From positions 12,547,153 through 12,611,152 of the forward strand of contig SSBO01000012.1 of assembly GCA_005281725.1 (NCBI GenBank): DNA of 64,000 nucleotides, written 5' to 3'. The stretch is from Wuchereria bancrofti. Lineage: Eukaryota; Nematoda; Chromadorea; Rhabditida; Onchocercidae. Positions 38,268-61,748 of this stretch are shown one piece after another. Numbering within the stretch: position 1 is the stretch's first letter; each line of letters starts with the position of its first letter. The position numbers were made by a program, and so were the translations under genes. The notes below the pieces were generated by a model. The model was not told the DNA's origin. It searched no databases and saw nothing but the letters and a program-made list of their open reading frames with translations.

Positions 38268-38944
38268 CTTCAGCTAAATCTACAATTATTAGAATTTTAA
38301 TTATTTGTTATATTAGCTTCGAAAAAAATTTCAATTTACAAGCAATATTAGATCATTACAAGCAATATTAGACCAATGGAGTAAATTAATACTATTAGTA
38401 TGTTAATTTAGCTTTTTATTTGTTATTTTCTTAGCTTATTTCTTAATCCGTGAAATTTTTTTTCCATTTCATTAAATGCTAGTATGTTTTTTTTAATTAA
38501 AAATTATAACTTATTTGTTAAGTGTGGTATTTATCTAATATATTCAAATAACTATTTATGCTTTGTTATAAATGAAAAATATGAGAGAGGAAAACTTTTC
38601 AACACTTATGTAATAAATAAAATCATAAATATCCAACTGCATTTTTCCCCTCTCAAATCAAATAGTTTAAATTTTTTAAACAATAATTTAAAGCAAAAAT
38701 GAGAAAAGTAAAAGCAACTGAACACAATAAATGTTATATTAAAAACTGATTCAAATCTTCAATATACATCCATTTAAAATTTCATATTAATATGCAAATT
38801 TCATCAAATTCTTTGCTTGTTTCTTGATTCTAAAAATTGGAAGGTAGAAGGTGTTTTTTTTGTATTAATTTTTCTAACTGTTTTAATTAAAATCAATTAG
38901 AAAGATGATATTGAAAAATATTGTAAGTGATTAATATCAATATC

Positions 38945-39263
38945 ATCGCAATATACGGATTATACGAAATTTGTGAATATTAACACGTCATTTTCTAATT
39001 TTTTTTTCTTTTTTTTGTACATTTCCTAGAATCAAAATAACTTCTGAAATTTTTATTCGCTAATTCATAAATCATCTTGTAGAAATAATTTGAAAGNNNN
39101 NNNNNNNNNNNATCGCAATATACGGATTATACGAAATTTGTGAATATTAACACGTCATTTTCTAATTTTTTTTTCTTTTTTTTGTACATTTCCTAGAATC
39201 AAAATAACTTCTGAAATTTTTATTCGCTAATTCATAAATCATCTTGTAGAAATAATTTGAAAG
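38945..39263 (+). repeat. 152-bp duplicated contig ends flanking a 15-N gap
   Basis: 38945-39096 and 39112-39263 are identical over 152 bp and flank N at 39097-39111. This is the classic appearance of two contig ends that overlap but were scaffolded rather than merged. The true sequence probably has one copy. Confidence 0.95.
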
Positions 39264-40509
39264 AAAGATAAATATGAAAATTTTCGATTTTACAGATTGA
39301 AAGTATTATTATGAATTTATAAGTAAATTTGCAAATTATTCTGTCTTTTAAAACTAATTTCTTCTTCAGAAAACCGAATGGTGCATTTATTTTGCTTTTC
39401 CCAATTAAATTAATTTTTTTTTTGGATTCCATAATAAAATTAATTTCTACCGTTCTTTTTTAGAAACATATAGTTTTAGTTTCTTTGGTGTTGGAAAGAT
39501 AATTGATTATTGTGTACACGTATAAAGTAATCATATATAATACATTATTGTGTACAATTATTAGATGTCTATCTTTGTAAAGAGCAAATATTCATAATAA
39601 TTTCAAAAATGCAAATTTTGTAAATTTTTTTTTGAAATTATATATAAGGAAGCTGATAATGAAAAAATCATTTATTGCACAGTCTTTTTAATTGTTATAC
39701 GGTTGAATTAAGTAATAGGTTTGTGTATTTCAATATAATATTCATTGAAATCTTACAGTAATCATTTCTGATAATGTATGATTAGATGGATCGATAATTA
39801 TGATCACAAATTCTGCAAAAGTTACTCAATTTAAATTGCAATCAGAAGCAAAAAAGTAGTGAAAAGAAGTAAATTTCATTTAGAAAGCTCATAAACAAAA
39901 AAAAAATTAAAATACAAACTTTAATTCTTTTGTTTTTTAACGATAATAAAGTTAATTTACTACCACAATTTGTTTAATTACAAAACGAAGTAGAGAAAGG
40001 GGAGAAAAAATGTTTAAATTTATTTACTTTAAAATTTATTTTTTGTTCAAAATTTAAGATGCTAAAATTTTTATCTGATATCATTAAATTGCTACAGTAA
40101 TAGATGAATTAACCATATTTGTTGCTTTACAATTTATTTTATCGTAGCACCATCAAATTCATTTAACTTCAACATCGCTCATGTTTACTGCATGAAAAAA
40201 AAAGAAAGCGAAATAATTAGAATTTTTTTTTTAAGTATGAAACTTTAGCTTATAATTGAAACTGAAGCATGATAATATAAACAAAAATATTTCTCAAAGT
40301 AATAGCAAAGCTTCATTAATTAATCTTTTACTTGTATGCTAGCATATTTTCAAAGGTTTTGCTAAATTTGCCACATAAAAATGGTTAGTTTGATCATTAT
40401 GTTGATAAATAATTATTCAATAAAACAAATTATTTGCTGATAATCATTTGCTTTATTATTAAACTGTTTAGTTATAAAAAATAATATTATAATTAAAAAA
40501 GAAAATGAT

Positions 40510-40515
40510 TTCAGG
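40510..40515 (+). promoter_or_regulatory. Probable trans-splice (or 5' UTR) acceptor of the plus-strand trehalase
   Basis: ATTTCAG ends at 40514, one base before the ATG at 40516. An acceptor this close to the start codon suggests addition of a spliced leader, as is common in nematodes. A 5' UTR intron is the alternative. Confidence 0.55.
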
Positions 40516-43500
40516 ATGGAAAAACAAAAACTTATTCGAAATGTCCTTTTAGTATTATTATCACTTATAATTATTGCAACAATAACATATAAATATCACC
40601 GAACATTTATGATAAAATTAGCAGCAATTAAAGAAGAATATCATTTAAAAGAAGGATGGTTTAAAAATATGATTGAATATGGAAAAGACGAAATATTATT
40701 GATGAAGGAAAAATTGAATTTAATAGATGAAAATAAGTTACAAATGATACCATTAATGAAGCAACATATTGCTGCTGTTGATTTCATACAAACAGCTTTG
40801 TTAGCATTTAAAGCATTATATAAACATGAAATTCATGGAACATGTAATATGGATATGGATATGATAAATATCACTACTACAAGTGTTATCAGAGATAATA
40901 GTGATAAAATGATGGATGATATTATTCATGAAAAACCTATCATTAGTGAGAATGTTAAAGGAGGTAGTAGTAGTGATAGTAGTACTGATAATGGAATAAA
41001 GATAACGATTGATCCAAATAGTGATAAATATATTGGTATACCAAGTGATGAAGATGTGATAAGCAATGTAATTGAAATACCGGAATGGGCATGTAACGAG
41101 AAGCATTCCGCAAATTATATCATTTATTGTCAAGGCGAATTACTTCATGCTGTAATGATGCTTAACATTTTCAAAGATTCAAAAACATTTGTTGATAAAC
41201 CATTAAAACGTGATCCAACTGAAATTGCATCAGATTTTAAGAAAAAATTTCCACGTGATATTACAGTGAATGATCGTGAAGCTGTACGACAATTTATTGA
41301 TGAAAATTTTGACGAAGAAGGGCACGAATTAGAAAAGTATTATTTGGTTATTTTTGTTAAATTTCAACTTTTTTTTTTTCTATAAATTAATTAAATTTTA
41401 TTATAATTTCTTGCAGTTTATTTGATTTCTTTTTTTTAAATTATCCTTAATTATTTAGTTGAAATTATTGCTATTTCATTGTTCTTTTTTGAAATTTTTT
41501 CAATGTTATATTTTCTTTAGCTATCATATAATATTTATAAGAATTGATTTCAATTTTATTGAAATTTCATTCAAATTCTTAGCTTATTAATCGATAATTT
41601 TTATGTTTTTTGCTTTCTTATCTTAATCATAACCACTTATGAATGTAATAACTGGTAACTCAATTAGCATAAAATATGTTCATTTTGTTGCGCATTCAGA
41701 AAAGTTTTTTAAAAAAGAAATATTTAAAAGATGCAACAAACAACTAATAAAATTAAAGTTGTTTCTTTCACAATCAACCTTGAGAAATGAGTAAAAATCA
41801 AAGTTGTTGGATTAACTTTTTAATTTCCTAAAATTGAAAATACTAAGTAAGTAATATATTTTTGTTATCAGATGTGAATTAGTGGATTGGGAAGAGCAAC
41901 CAGAGAAACTCTTATCAATAACTGATGCACAATTACGCCAATTTGCATTAAATGTTAATTTAATTTGGAAAAGTTTATGCCGAACAATTAAAAAAGAAGT
42001 ATGGATAACACTGAAGAAAAAGTTTAATAAAGTTTAATCTTAGTTTTAATAAGAATTTCAAATTCTAAGTTCTGATTTTTTTTGTTCAAATTTTTGCCAA
42101 AACTAATCTTTGTCATATTTGTATGAAGATTAATTAATACGTTAAAATATTCAAGACAGATTTTGAAATGATAACAAAACAACTGATGAAAATAAAAATG
42201 AGCCAAAATAAATTCTAATTTTCGTTATCTGAAAATTTCTAATTTCAGATTATGAAATATCCAGAACGGCATTCATTATTATATGTACCATATGAGTTCA
42301 TTGTTCCTGGTGGTCGTTTTCGGGAATTCTATTACTGGGATACTTATTGGGTAATTAAAGGTCTTCTTGCTTCAGGTGAATAATGATTAGAGCATAAAGC
42401 ATATAAAAAACTATTAAAAATTAGATAAGACTGATTAAATTATTTGCTTTAGCATCATGAATATTTAGGTATGCAAGAAACATCACGTCGAATAATTCTT
42501 AATTTTGAATATTTGGTGAAAACAATTGGTTTTATACCAAATGGTGGTCGAGTGTACTATTTACGCCGCTCACAACCACCGCTTTTTATACCAATGGTTT
42601 ATGAGTATTATATGGCAACTGAAGATGATGAATTTTTACGTTCCATAATGAATACTATGGAAATGGTTAGCTTTTTTCTTTTTTTTTAATTTTAACAAAA
42701 CTTTTTTAAATATCTATTAATGCCTTATTTTAAAACTTATTAATTATAATTTAAATATGTGATTATAACAGTTCGAATGAATAAGTAATAAATAATTCAA
42801 CCTATATTAATAGCATTAAAAGTTAATTTATGAAATTAGAATGATTGAAAAAGTTATTTAATATTCTAAAAGTTTTTCAAAATTAAAATATCTTCCATTT
42901 TATTTCATACATATATTGAATGATAAAATGAGTTTTAATAAAATTTAGACTGTTTTAAAAGAAATTCAATTTTAGGAATTCAATTTTTGGAAAACAAGTC
43001 GAATGATTAATGTAACAATTAATAAAAGAAATCATTCAGTGTTTTATTACCGTGCAGATAGCAATGTACCACGGTAATAGGTTAAAAAATTACTAATCTA
43101 ATAATCATTTATTTTATTAGTCAAGTAGTCAAGTAATAATAAAGTAATATTAGTCAAGTAAATCATTTCCTAAACAAATAAATATAAAGGAAACGCAGCA
43201 TATTACTAATATCAAGAATAGTATTTTTTTTAGACCGGAATCATATCGTGAAGATTATCAAACAGCAGAACGAGTTGATCGACAAAGAAGGCGTAAATTA
43301 TGGCGTGATATAGCAAGTGCTGCTGAATCGGGTTGGGATTTCAGTAGTCGATGGTTTCAAAACCGGAAAAGTATGGATACCATTGTTACATCTGATATTA
43401 TTCCAGTTGATTTAAATGCTTTCATGTATTGGAATATGAAAATTCTAGCACATCTTCAAGGAGAAATTGGTAATATATTTTATTACTTTTCTGAGTAATA

Positions 43501-45855
43501 AATAGTGACTTACAAATTAAAGCTTAAAATATTGTTGCGTTACGTTCCAGTAATACGAAAATGATTATATTTTTAAAATGTAATTTTTGTAGATTTCAAA
43601 AAATAAAAATGAAAATTTGAAACTTATTCTTGTAAAAAAATTTTTGATAAATCTTATATTAAAAAAAATAATAATAAAAATTATCTGATTTCTTCGATCA
43701 TATAAGCATACTTCTTCATACAATAAAAAAAATTCTGAAGGCAAAAACTTGTAAAATTTTTAGAGAAAAATTTGAAAAATTCTTTGAACCAAATAATTTT
43801 ATTAAAATCATTTAGCATGAGTATTTCCACAGTTATCATATTAAAACGTATAAATCTTGTTCTGATTTTCCCTTTTTTTTCGTCAAACATTTATATAATT
43901 ATTTAAGTATGCCAAAACAATGCACAAAAATAGTTTTGTTCCAGAATTATAAAAAAAAAAAGAAAACAAAGCAATGCTTACTCGTATACTTTATCAATCA
44001 TTTAATCATCCATAATAAAAGAAATAATTTTGCCGGGATTATTTTAATTGAAAATTTAACATAATTGCAAAATAATCCTACGTTATATTATTATTAGGTA
44101 ATCTTACTCGGCGTGATGAGTTAAATCGAGAACGATCAAATTTTGTGGATACATTTGAAGCAGTCTTTTTTGATACACGTGAAGGTGCATGGTTTGACCT
44201 AAACCTAAAAACCGGTGAGCATTACGATGACGCATATCCATCGTTAGCTGTGCCACTCTTTACCGAATGTTATCATATGCTAAACAGTGCTATGGTGGCT
44301 GATGTCTTAGAAACATTACAACGGAAAGGATTATTACAATTTCCAGGTGGCATACCAGCAAGGTTACAATAATTATAATTAAAATTAAAAAACAAAAAAG
44401 AAAATTAACTCTACTGTTTCATTCATTAAATGAAGCAAATAATATAAGTCGTATCAAGCATTAAATTTAAAATGAAGATTAAATTCAAATTAATTAGTTA
44501 ATGATTAGAAGTAGGATGTAATAATTAAGGAAAGTTTTAGATTTTAACAATAAGAAAAATTTTTTTTTTCTCTTTTTTTGTTCTTGATTTCTCATTTCTA
44601 TCTCTTTTATTAGATTTCTATCACCAGTTGCTTTTCAAGCAGATTTTTTTCTCTAATATCAGATATAATTCTTCTTTGATTTCTTGAATTTCAACAGTCT
44701 AAAAAATGATTCTCATATAGCTTCGTTTTGTTGTTATTTATAATTTTCATTCATTATAGCTTAATGAAAGGTACCAATCAACAATGGGATTATCCAAATG
44801 GTTGGGCACCAATAAATCATATGATCATTGAAGGATTACGTAAATCAAATAATCCAACGTTTGTCACTTTTTTTCATGGTATAAAGAAATTTCATGAAAG
44901 AAAAAGGAAAAAGAAAAGTTAATCATTAACAATTATCAATATGATACTATAGTATTAATTTATGTCTTAACCATAAAACTACAATATTATAATTGAAACA
45001 TGACCAATATATAAAAGTCTAAAGTTATCATTATCGTGAGATAAATTCTTTCCTCAACAGCAATATATTTAAATTAGTTTAAATGAATTAGATTTCATCA
45101 ATAATATTGCTAAAATAAGTTAAATAAGATTAGGTATTTTCGAGCTATTAACATGAGGAATTATTGTACATAGTAATGAAGGTGAATTTTTTTTCTTTTT
45201 TTAATTGGTTTTTTGATATAATCAAGATTAAAGTTAAATTACGATAGTTACTAAATATTATAGAATGCAACAGCGCGCATTTGAAATTGCCAATAAATGG
45301 ATCAATCGAAACTATGCTCTATATCAAAAAGATCATAAAATGTGGGAAAAATACGATGTTGCAAAAGAATATGTACGAGCTGCTAAAGGTGGCGAATATG
45401 AAAATCAGGTATGATGATGATGATGATGATGTATTTTTTAGATATGACACTTTAAAGATATATATTTTAGATATGGTATTTAAGACAATCTTTATTGAAG
45501 CGCTATCGTAGCATTTGATAATCATTCTATCTTATGAAATCAAATATTACCTGATATTATATTACCACAAATTCTGTTATTAGCATTGCAGTATGGTTTT
45601 GGATGGACTAATGGTGTCGTACTTGATTTACTTGTAACATTCAATAAGAGAGCTATAGTTAAACCAACAGGTGGTGTAACAGATGTTCATGGAACTGGGC
45701 GAGCTAATATATCTGGTACTAATCGAACTCTTCTTACTCGATATCTAGGAACAGGCAAACCTTTCGATTTTTTATGGTGGTTTACAAAACGAATCCTTGT
45801 CCGAGCATTGATCAACTTCTTGAAATGCAAAAGTCCCGGTAGCAGCGGTAGTTAA
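40516..45855 (+). CDS. Trehalase (GH37), membrane-anchored type, intact catalytic residues
   Basis: Ten exons: 40516-41336, 41872-41998, 42249-42375, 42469-42665, 42976-43073, 43234-43469, 44098-44362, 44760-44858, 45264-45408, 45592-45855 (792 aa). It hydrolyses trehalose to two glucose molecules. A single hydrophobic segment near residues 9-25 (N-V-L-L-V-L-L-S-L-I-I-I) after a short basic start suggests a type II membrane protein or uncleaved signal. A linker of about 165 residues includes G-G-S-S-S-D-S-S-T-D-N-G. The trehalase domain starts near residue 194. Signature 1 P-G-G-R-F-R-E-F-Y-Y-W-D-T-Y (336-349) and signature 2 Q-W-D-Y-P-N-G-W-A-P (632-641) are canonical. Catalytic Asp492 (S-G-W-D-F-S) and Glu685 (W-E-K-Y-D-V) are present, followed by G-G-E-Y and G-F-G-W-T-N-G. 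The first exon is longer than in the minus-strand paralogue; exons 3-8 match its exon lengths exactly. Confidence 0.93.
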
Positions 45856-47037
45856 AAGTTTATGAACAAATTTTTTTTTTTTCTTAAAATATTCACAAAT
45901 GTTATATGTGTTGTAAATTGAATCATCTGACTGCAAAATGTCAAACTTAATTGGAAGCAAAATAAGTGGGTAAAAATCTTTTAAATTAATTTTAGCAACA
46001 AGTCATTAATTTATGAGCAGGAAACAAGTATTAAACTTATTTGAAATTCCAAGAATCTAATTCAAAGCTGTACGATAGGGAGGAGAATGGATGTTAGGGA
46101 AAAGTTAGGATGATGCAATTAATTAATAATCAATAAGATTGAAGATATGTACCAGATTTTATCAAAATTATATATTATAAGAAGAAAACTTCATGGACAG
46201 TTTAAGTAATCCTTGAAGAGTATAAATATTCCAAAAGTTATCCAAATGTATGATAGAAAGACCACTAAAACTATATGGTAAATCAGTAAAATCAATATTT
46301 TTGTGCTTTTAATAATTAACAGAATATTTACATTACATTGCCAAAAGTATTGAACAAAATACACAACTTTATTAATCTTACAAAAGTGCAGCAATAAAAG
46401 CAAATATATACAGTGTTTCCAGTTTTTAAGGCTTACAGTAAATGTCCAACAATTCGTTTCGGATTCATTCAATTCTGTTACACTTCTACTTCTCGGTTAA
46501 GTGAAAACAAACTTATAATTGCTCAAAAAATAATTTTAGATTTCTGTTCGTTTTCATTATTTTCGCACAAATGAAGCGAATGAAAATTAAATTAATATAT
46601 GTTATGCAAGATATGCAGATTATTACAATAAAATTCTAAATCATTAAATTCGTAAATCTACCGAAAGACATAAAATTAGGCATGGCAAGAAGTGAGATTT
46701 CGAAATTTGTACAACAACATTCACATTAAATTTCACTTTATAGCTGAAAATAAATTCCCTCAAATTTGAACTTATAACTTCAGATTATTTCAAATCAAAT
46801 TCGAAAATTACACGTTTAAAACAATATATGTGATTTGCACACACTTTTTTTTCAAACCATTCGAAATAGAAAAAAATGATAGCAAAAACAAGAAAACAAG
46901 AAAAATGTATAGAGGAAAAAAAGTTATAGTAAAATATTTCTAAATATAATAAAAAAATATGCAACATTTTTTTTACAAAGATTTTACAATAATCTAATAA
47001 AGATGCTAAGATTGTTGTAGAAATAATCAGTACTTAA
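45856..47037. other. Intergenic spacer between convergent genes
   Basis: The 3' ends of the plus-strand trehalase and the minus-strand MOSPD-like gene face each other here. No additional gene is seen. The open frame at 46191-46472 is hydrophobic and low in complexity and has no splice or family support. Confidence 0.5.
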
Positions 47038-49068
<2,031 letters not shown>

Positions 49069-52000
49069 TTTTTTCCTTTTTTTCTTTTTTTTTATAAACT
49101 GGATAATAAATAGTTAACAAACAGCTTATTAATCCACGATGAAACCCGTTATTATTAAAATCATCTCTTCAAGTAGTTGAATCACCGAGCAAAATTTTTC
49201 TTCTGAAAATTATCATTATATTTGTAAATAAATAAATAAATGACTTATGAGAGAAAGCGAAGGAGAAAGTAAGATGGACGATGATGTCAATGGGAGTAAT
49301 TTCAATAAGTAATCAATAACATTACGTAAATACGCAAATAAAATGCGTCAAAGTAAGGTATTACATTTGGATACATTAAGCAAGGTTACTTAGATGCATT
49401 ATGAATAAACGTTATGTATACGTGAAATAATTCTTCATTTGTCCTCTGCACTGAATCACTGTCATTCGTCACCGGGGTCATTTCGATCAGAAACTGAGGA
49501 CATACTCTGCAAGTAATATCTCCGTTTACTTTTGCACTTTTTTCTTTCTTTTGTTTCTTGCTTTTCTTGTGACCGTTGTTATAGAGTTAAATAACGAAAT
49601 AGAAGATAGAAAATGTTAAAGTAGACAATACTACCTCTTCTCTTAGTCAATCCTTTACTCTCTTCTCTTTCATTCATTAAAATCTATCATCCAAACTGAT
49701 CGATTTTGATGCTTTTCTTTTACCTCATTTCTTATTCACACTCTTTTTTCTTCCCTTCCTTGTTCACTCTCTCTACCTTTCCCTCGTAATATCGTAAAAT
49801 CTCTCTAAACAACTGCAGTAAAATCAATACCCGGAATTTACCGTTAATTATGGGAACTACCGAGGCATATATATATATACAACACATATACAGATACACT
49901 GATCTGTCGTCCCTGATTGCTATTATCCGTTTTCCGGAATTGTGGAACAAACTTCCTTTTACTAATTATAATTCGAATTGTTTAATTTAATCACTGCCGT
50001 CATACTTCGGTTCATTTTTAATTACACTAATAAAATAATCCAAGCCTCGCGTAAATACGTCAAATGTTACACGGAAACTACTCAGATTCCTTGCATCAAA
50101 ATTACTATAATAAACTAGTAGTTTCAGAGGAATACAATCGGATCAAAAAGATTAAAATATTCCTATATGTTTGGACATGTGTGTTTAGGAAAAATAATTA
50201 TAACTCAATGTGTATGCCTTCCTCATCCGTCGGGTTTTTTTTTCTTTTGATAAATTAGCTTGTTTATTCCATGTTTCATTCAACTTCATCAAAATTTTTA
50301 AATGAAGTCAAACGAAACTTATTTAAAAGGAACTATCTCGAGAAATACGCATAATGTAAACAATAAAGGCGTGATTAGCAATCATTGCTTGTACGTTAAA
50401 AATTTATTTTATTCATAAACGAAATGAATAATTCAAGAAAACAAAAACAAAAAACAATCAGAACTGAAGATCAATGACTGAACAATTATTTGCCTCCTCC
50501 GCAATAGAAAAAAAGTGAAAAAAAAAATATTAATACATTAATATGATCAAGTAATAAACTGATACTTAACAAATGACTAATCAATATTTAAGCAACCAAC
50601 CGATAATTCATCAATAATTTTAAGCAAAATTTCAAAATTCTTTATGCTTCAAAAAAAAAAAAATAATAATAAAAATAAACAACAACCATAATATTGTGTA
50701 GCAAACATGAATAATATATAATGATCTGGAGCACATTTTTATTTTTAATTTTCCACTTTTTATTTCAGTAAAAAAATTATACCCAACCACGTTGTATGTT
50801 ATACATAAATATGTAGCGTAAGTATGAATGATGATAAGTGATAATATAAACATTACAAATATTCATACTAAATCAAAACTTAACTAATCATTTAATTCGT
50901 TACAAATATCAAATAAATTTTGAGAAATTAAAAGAAAAAAGTCATTCATTATTTAGTATGAATATTTAGTAACACTAAATCATACCTCTCAATCATTTTT
51001 ATAACAGGGGATATCAAAAATATGTAAGGCTCCATTTAAAAAAACATTTTTTAAATATGAACTCATCAAACAGAACTTAGACGTGCATTTAATTAGTAAA
51101 TAATAATTCTATGAAGTATTACTACGAAAGATTAATCATTAACATTCAAATCTCTCTTTTCATTTGATTCTATCCAATAAATTCAAATTCAACTGTATTG
51201 CTAAGTAGATAAACAGATATTTCTCACGTTCAAATTGTCTTACCGCAACAGCAACAATAACAACAACAATAACAACGCGACAGATGTGGCAAGTGAGATG
51301 ATCCAAAGATGGGACGGAAGAAAAAAGGAAAACAAGAACTTTTTAATTTTTGATAGGCATATGAGCAAAAGCATTCAATGAAAAATGTCAGTAAACATGA
51401 AAATATGATAGAAATCAACACTGATGAAAATTTACACATTCTTCTTTTACAATAATTTCGATAAAACTTTTTGTAGATTTAAAAGATTTTTTTCATCAGA
51501 TGTTTTACTTTACAACTGTCAAATTTAGAATGATATAAAGAAGTTGTGATTTTCGTGATTAACAAAAATGAAATACCTCACCATCATAATCAAAAATAAG
51601 ATGGCATAAAGTATGAATTCGATGAACAACAACTATTTGAACTTCAATTTTTAGCAATAACATGGGGATTACGAAAATGTATGTCAATCCATAAATGAAT
51701 ATGCGAAATTATGCAAAAATATTTGCTATAAATCATCATTAAATTTGGAACAAAATAATTAATTTAACTTTTATATGATTATTAAAACCAATGAATAATA
51801 TCAATTTTGTTGCAATATTAGCAAAAATTTTCATTCCAAATTTTTAAAATACTAATTAAATCATCGTACACATATATGAAAGTCTTCATATATCTTTGGT
51901 ACCTAACACAATTTAGTATGGTAATTTTTGAGTTATTAGTTCTATATCAAAAGAAAAACATCAAGAATATACGCATGTAATATATTTCTGATTCTATCCT

Positions 52001-54024
52001 AGAGTAATGTAATTATATAATGAAATTAACTGACACTGAAACAAGTGAACTGAATAGAAAAAGAATGCGCTTTTTTTTATAACATTTAATTTTCATGTAC
52101 AAAATTAATTTCGAGAAAGAAAAAGTAACTTTGTAACAACAATAAAAATAAATCCCCATGAAATCATTAACAAAATTTTTGAGAAATATTATCATACATA
52201 TATCCTATCACATACTACTTTGCCACATAGGCACAACAATTAAAAAAGATGATGAGGTAGGATAAGATAGCTTCCGTGAACTGATAACAAACAACTCACG
52301 CATTAGGAATCAGGAAAGGACTATGTATGATTCATGAGATAAAAATGTTGAGAAACAGAACAAGATAAAAGATGGAAAAAAAGCAATGCAAATGGAAAGA
52401 CATAAAAATTTAAAAAGAAAAAACGCTCCAAAACCTGTATGAGATGCATTTTTTTGTGGCATAATACGATACGAGGATGTTGAATAAAAGAAGGATATAA
52501 TTAAAAAGAAAGAAAAAAAAAAGAATGAATATAATACAACTCGAAGCGCATAAAAAATTGTGTTAACCCGTAATTATTGAAGCTAAAGAGAAATATAACC
52601 CTTGAAATTAAAACCTTTTGCCGCATGTCAGAACATACAAACAGTAAATGGTTCAACAAAGTGATTGAATATATATACTTCGTTGAGAATGCCAAATTTC
52701 ACCGGTCATACCTAGAATTATCGCAATAAAACAAAAATAAAAAATACAAAAAAAAAAGAAAAAAAACGAAGGCAGTAAATAAGCTGTTGCACAAATATTT
52801 AAATAATATAAAGTGAAGATAAGACATAGTTGAAGTATTGCAGAAATGGACATGAAAATATACGTATGCGTTAATTAAATAATTATAACATACGATAACA
52901 TTCAAAAAAAAGAAACATGGCGGCAAAGTTAGGCTTTCAGTAAAATTCTCATTAGCATAAAACAATTCGGATCAAATTAACATCGTCTTTTTCCATCACA
53001 TATGTTCTTCTCGAATTCAATGTAACATACGCCCTTCTGGAAGCTTAAAAAGTAAACACAACATTACATCATTATTCATATTACAGCAAAACAATCAAAG
53101 TAAGGGATAAAACGGATTATGATAATAAAAATGGGAGAGAGAGAAAGAAAAAAAAAACACAAAATATATTGCGATATATATTAAATTGTGAAAATAATTG
53201 TGTTATAGTGAAAGTTGTATTGGATTCATAACGTTAGTTCATTTTTTTCATAGCGAAAAAAAAAAAAGAAAATGAATCCGCCTCACTCACAAATATATAA
53301 CGAAACGAAATAAAGGATCACCCAAAATTGACTCGTTAAGTCCTAACCCTTTGATGTTACGGTAATTTAAATTTGGCTTTATAACAAAGATCAGTCAAGA
53401 TTGTTGTTTATTCCCTGTAAAAAACAATTTTAACATCAAAAAAAATTTTTTATTCTTACTTAATAGTTTAATCTTTATCTTTCAAGCAAAACACTTGTTC
53501 TTTCGTCTTTCCCCTTTTTTCCAACTTATATGCCTGGAAATCAATGGAAAAAAAAAATCCTAAACACCACTTTTTGTGAAAGAACCACAACAATTACATG
53601 TCTTAAAACACGATAAAATAATTCATGAATATCCCATACATACACACAGACATACACTCACACACACACACGTGTACTTAGAAACACAATATAGCAATAC
53701 AATAGTGCTGCACAGTAACATTATGTTATATCATCCATGTTTGTGGTATGAATATAGAGACATAAGGTCTGACTATGCAAAAAAAAAAAAAAAAAAAAAA
53801 AGGGCCAAAAAAAAAAAAAAAATGAAACCAAGACTTGGTAACTACGGTGTCATTTTCTTTTTTTTTTTTATTAATTTCGTAACATTTCATAGATGGCAAA
53901 ACAAAAAACACGCAGATAAAAGAAAAACGAACCTTAAAGGAGAAAAAAAGAAAAGAAAAGAAAAAAGTGTTAAAGGAGGCAATATAATGATATTCAGCAT
54001 CTTGTTCTTGTTCAATTACCGCAA
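49069..54024. other. 5-kb spacer between the helicase and MOSPD-like genes
   Basis: On the minus strand this lies 3' of the helicase and 5' of the MOSPD-like gene. No exon could be supported. It includes a CAA/AAC triplet patch (51241-51276), a CA run (about 53652-53672) and long A-runs (53780-53822). A minus-strand AATAAA at about 53406-53411 could be the helicase poly(A) signal, giving a 3' UTR of about 0.6 kb, but such hexamers are frequent here. Confidence 0.4.
53780..53822 (+). repeat. Poly(A) tracts with GGGCC spacer
   Basis: Two long A-runs separated by GGGCC, within the presumed 3' UTR or flank of the helicase (where they are T-runs on the transcript strand). Run length in such tracts is often misassembled. 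Confidence 0.8.
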
Positions 54025-61731
<7,707 letters not shown>

Positions 61732-61741
61732 AATAGTTATA

Positions 61742-61748
61742 CCTGTAA
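61742..61748 (-). promoter_or_regulatory. Probable trans-splice acceptor of the helicase mRNA
   Basis: The minus strand reads TATTACAG, with the AG at 61744-61743, 11 nt upstream of ATG 61731. The frame upstream is low in complexity, so the chosen ATG follows the acceptor. Spliced-leader addition is likely in a nematode; a 5' UTR intron is the alternative. Confidence 0.5.

Larger units (their letters stand above)
38268..40515. promoter_or_regulatory. Divergent intergenic region between the trehalase genes
   Basis: 2.2 kb separates the two start codons, so any promoters lie here, possibly shared. No TATA box or other core element can be assigned with confidence in this AT-rich DNA. The real length is uncertain because the region contains a 15-N gap and a duplicated contig end (38945-39263). 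No open frame is convincing. Confidence 0.4.

Noticed and set aside
40816..41133. 105-codon minus-strand frame opposite the first plus-strand trehalase exon
   Set aside because: Antisense shadow of coding sequence; Ile/Thr/Asn-rich with no independent support.
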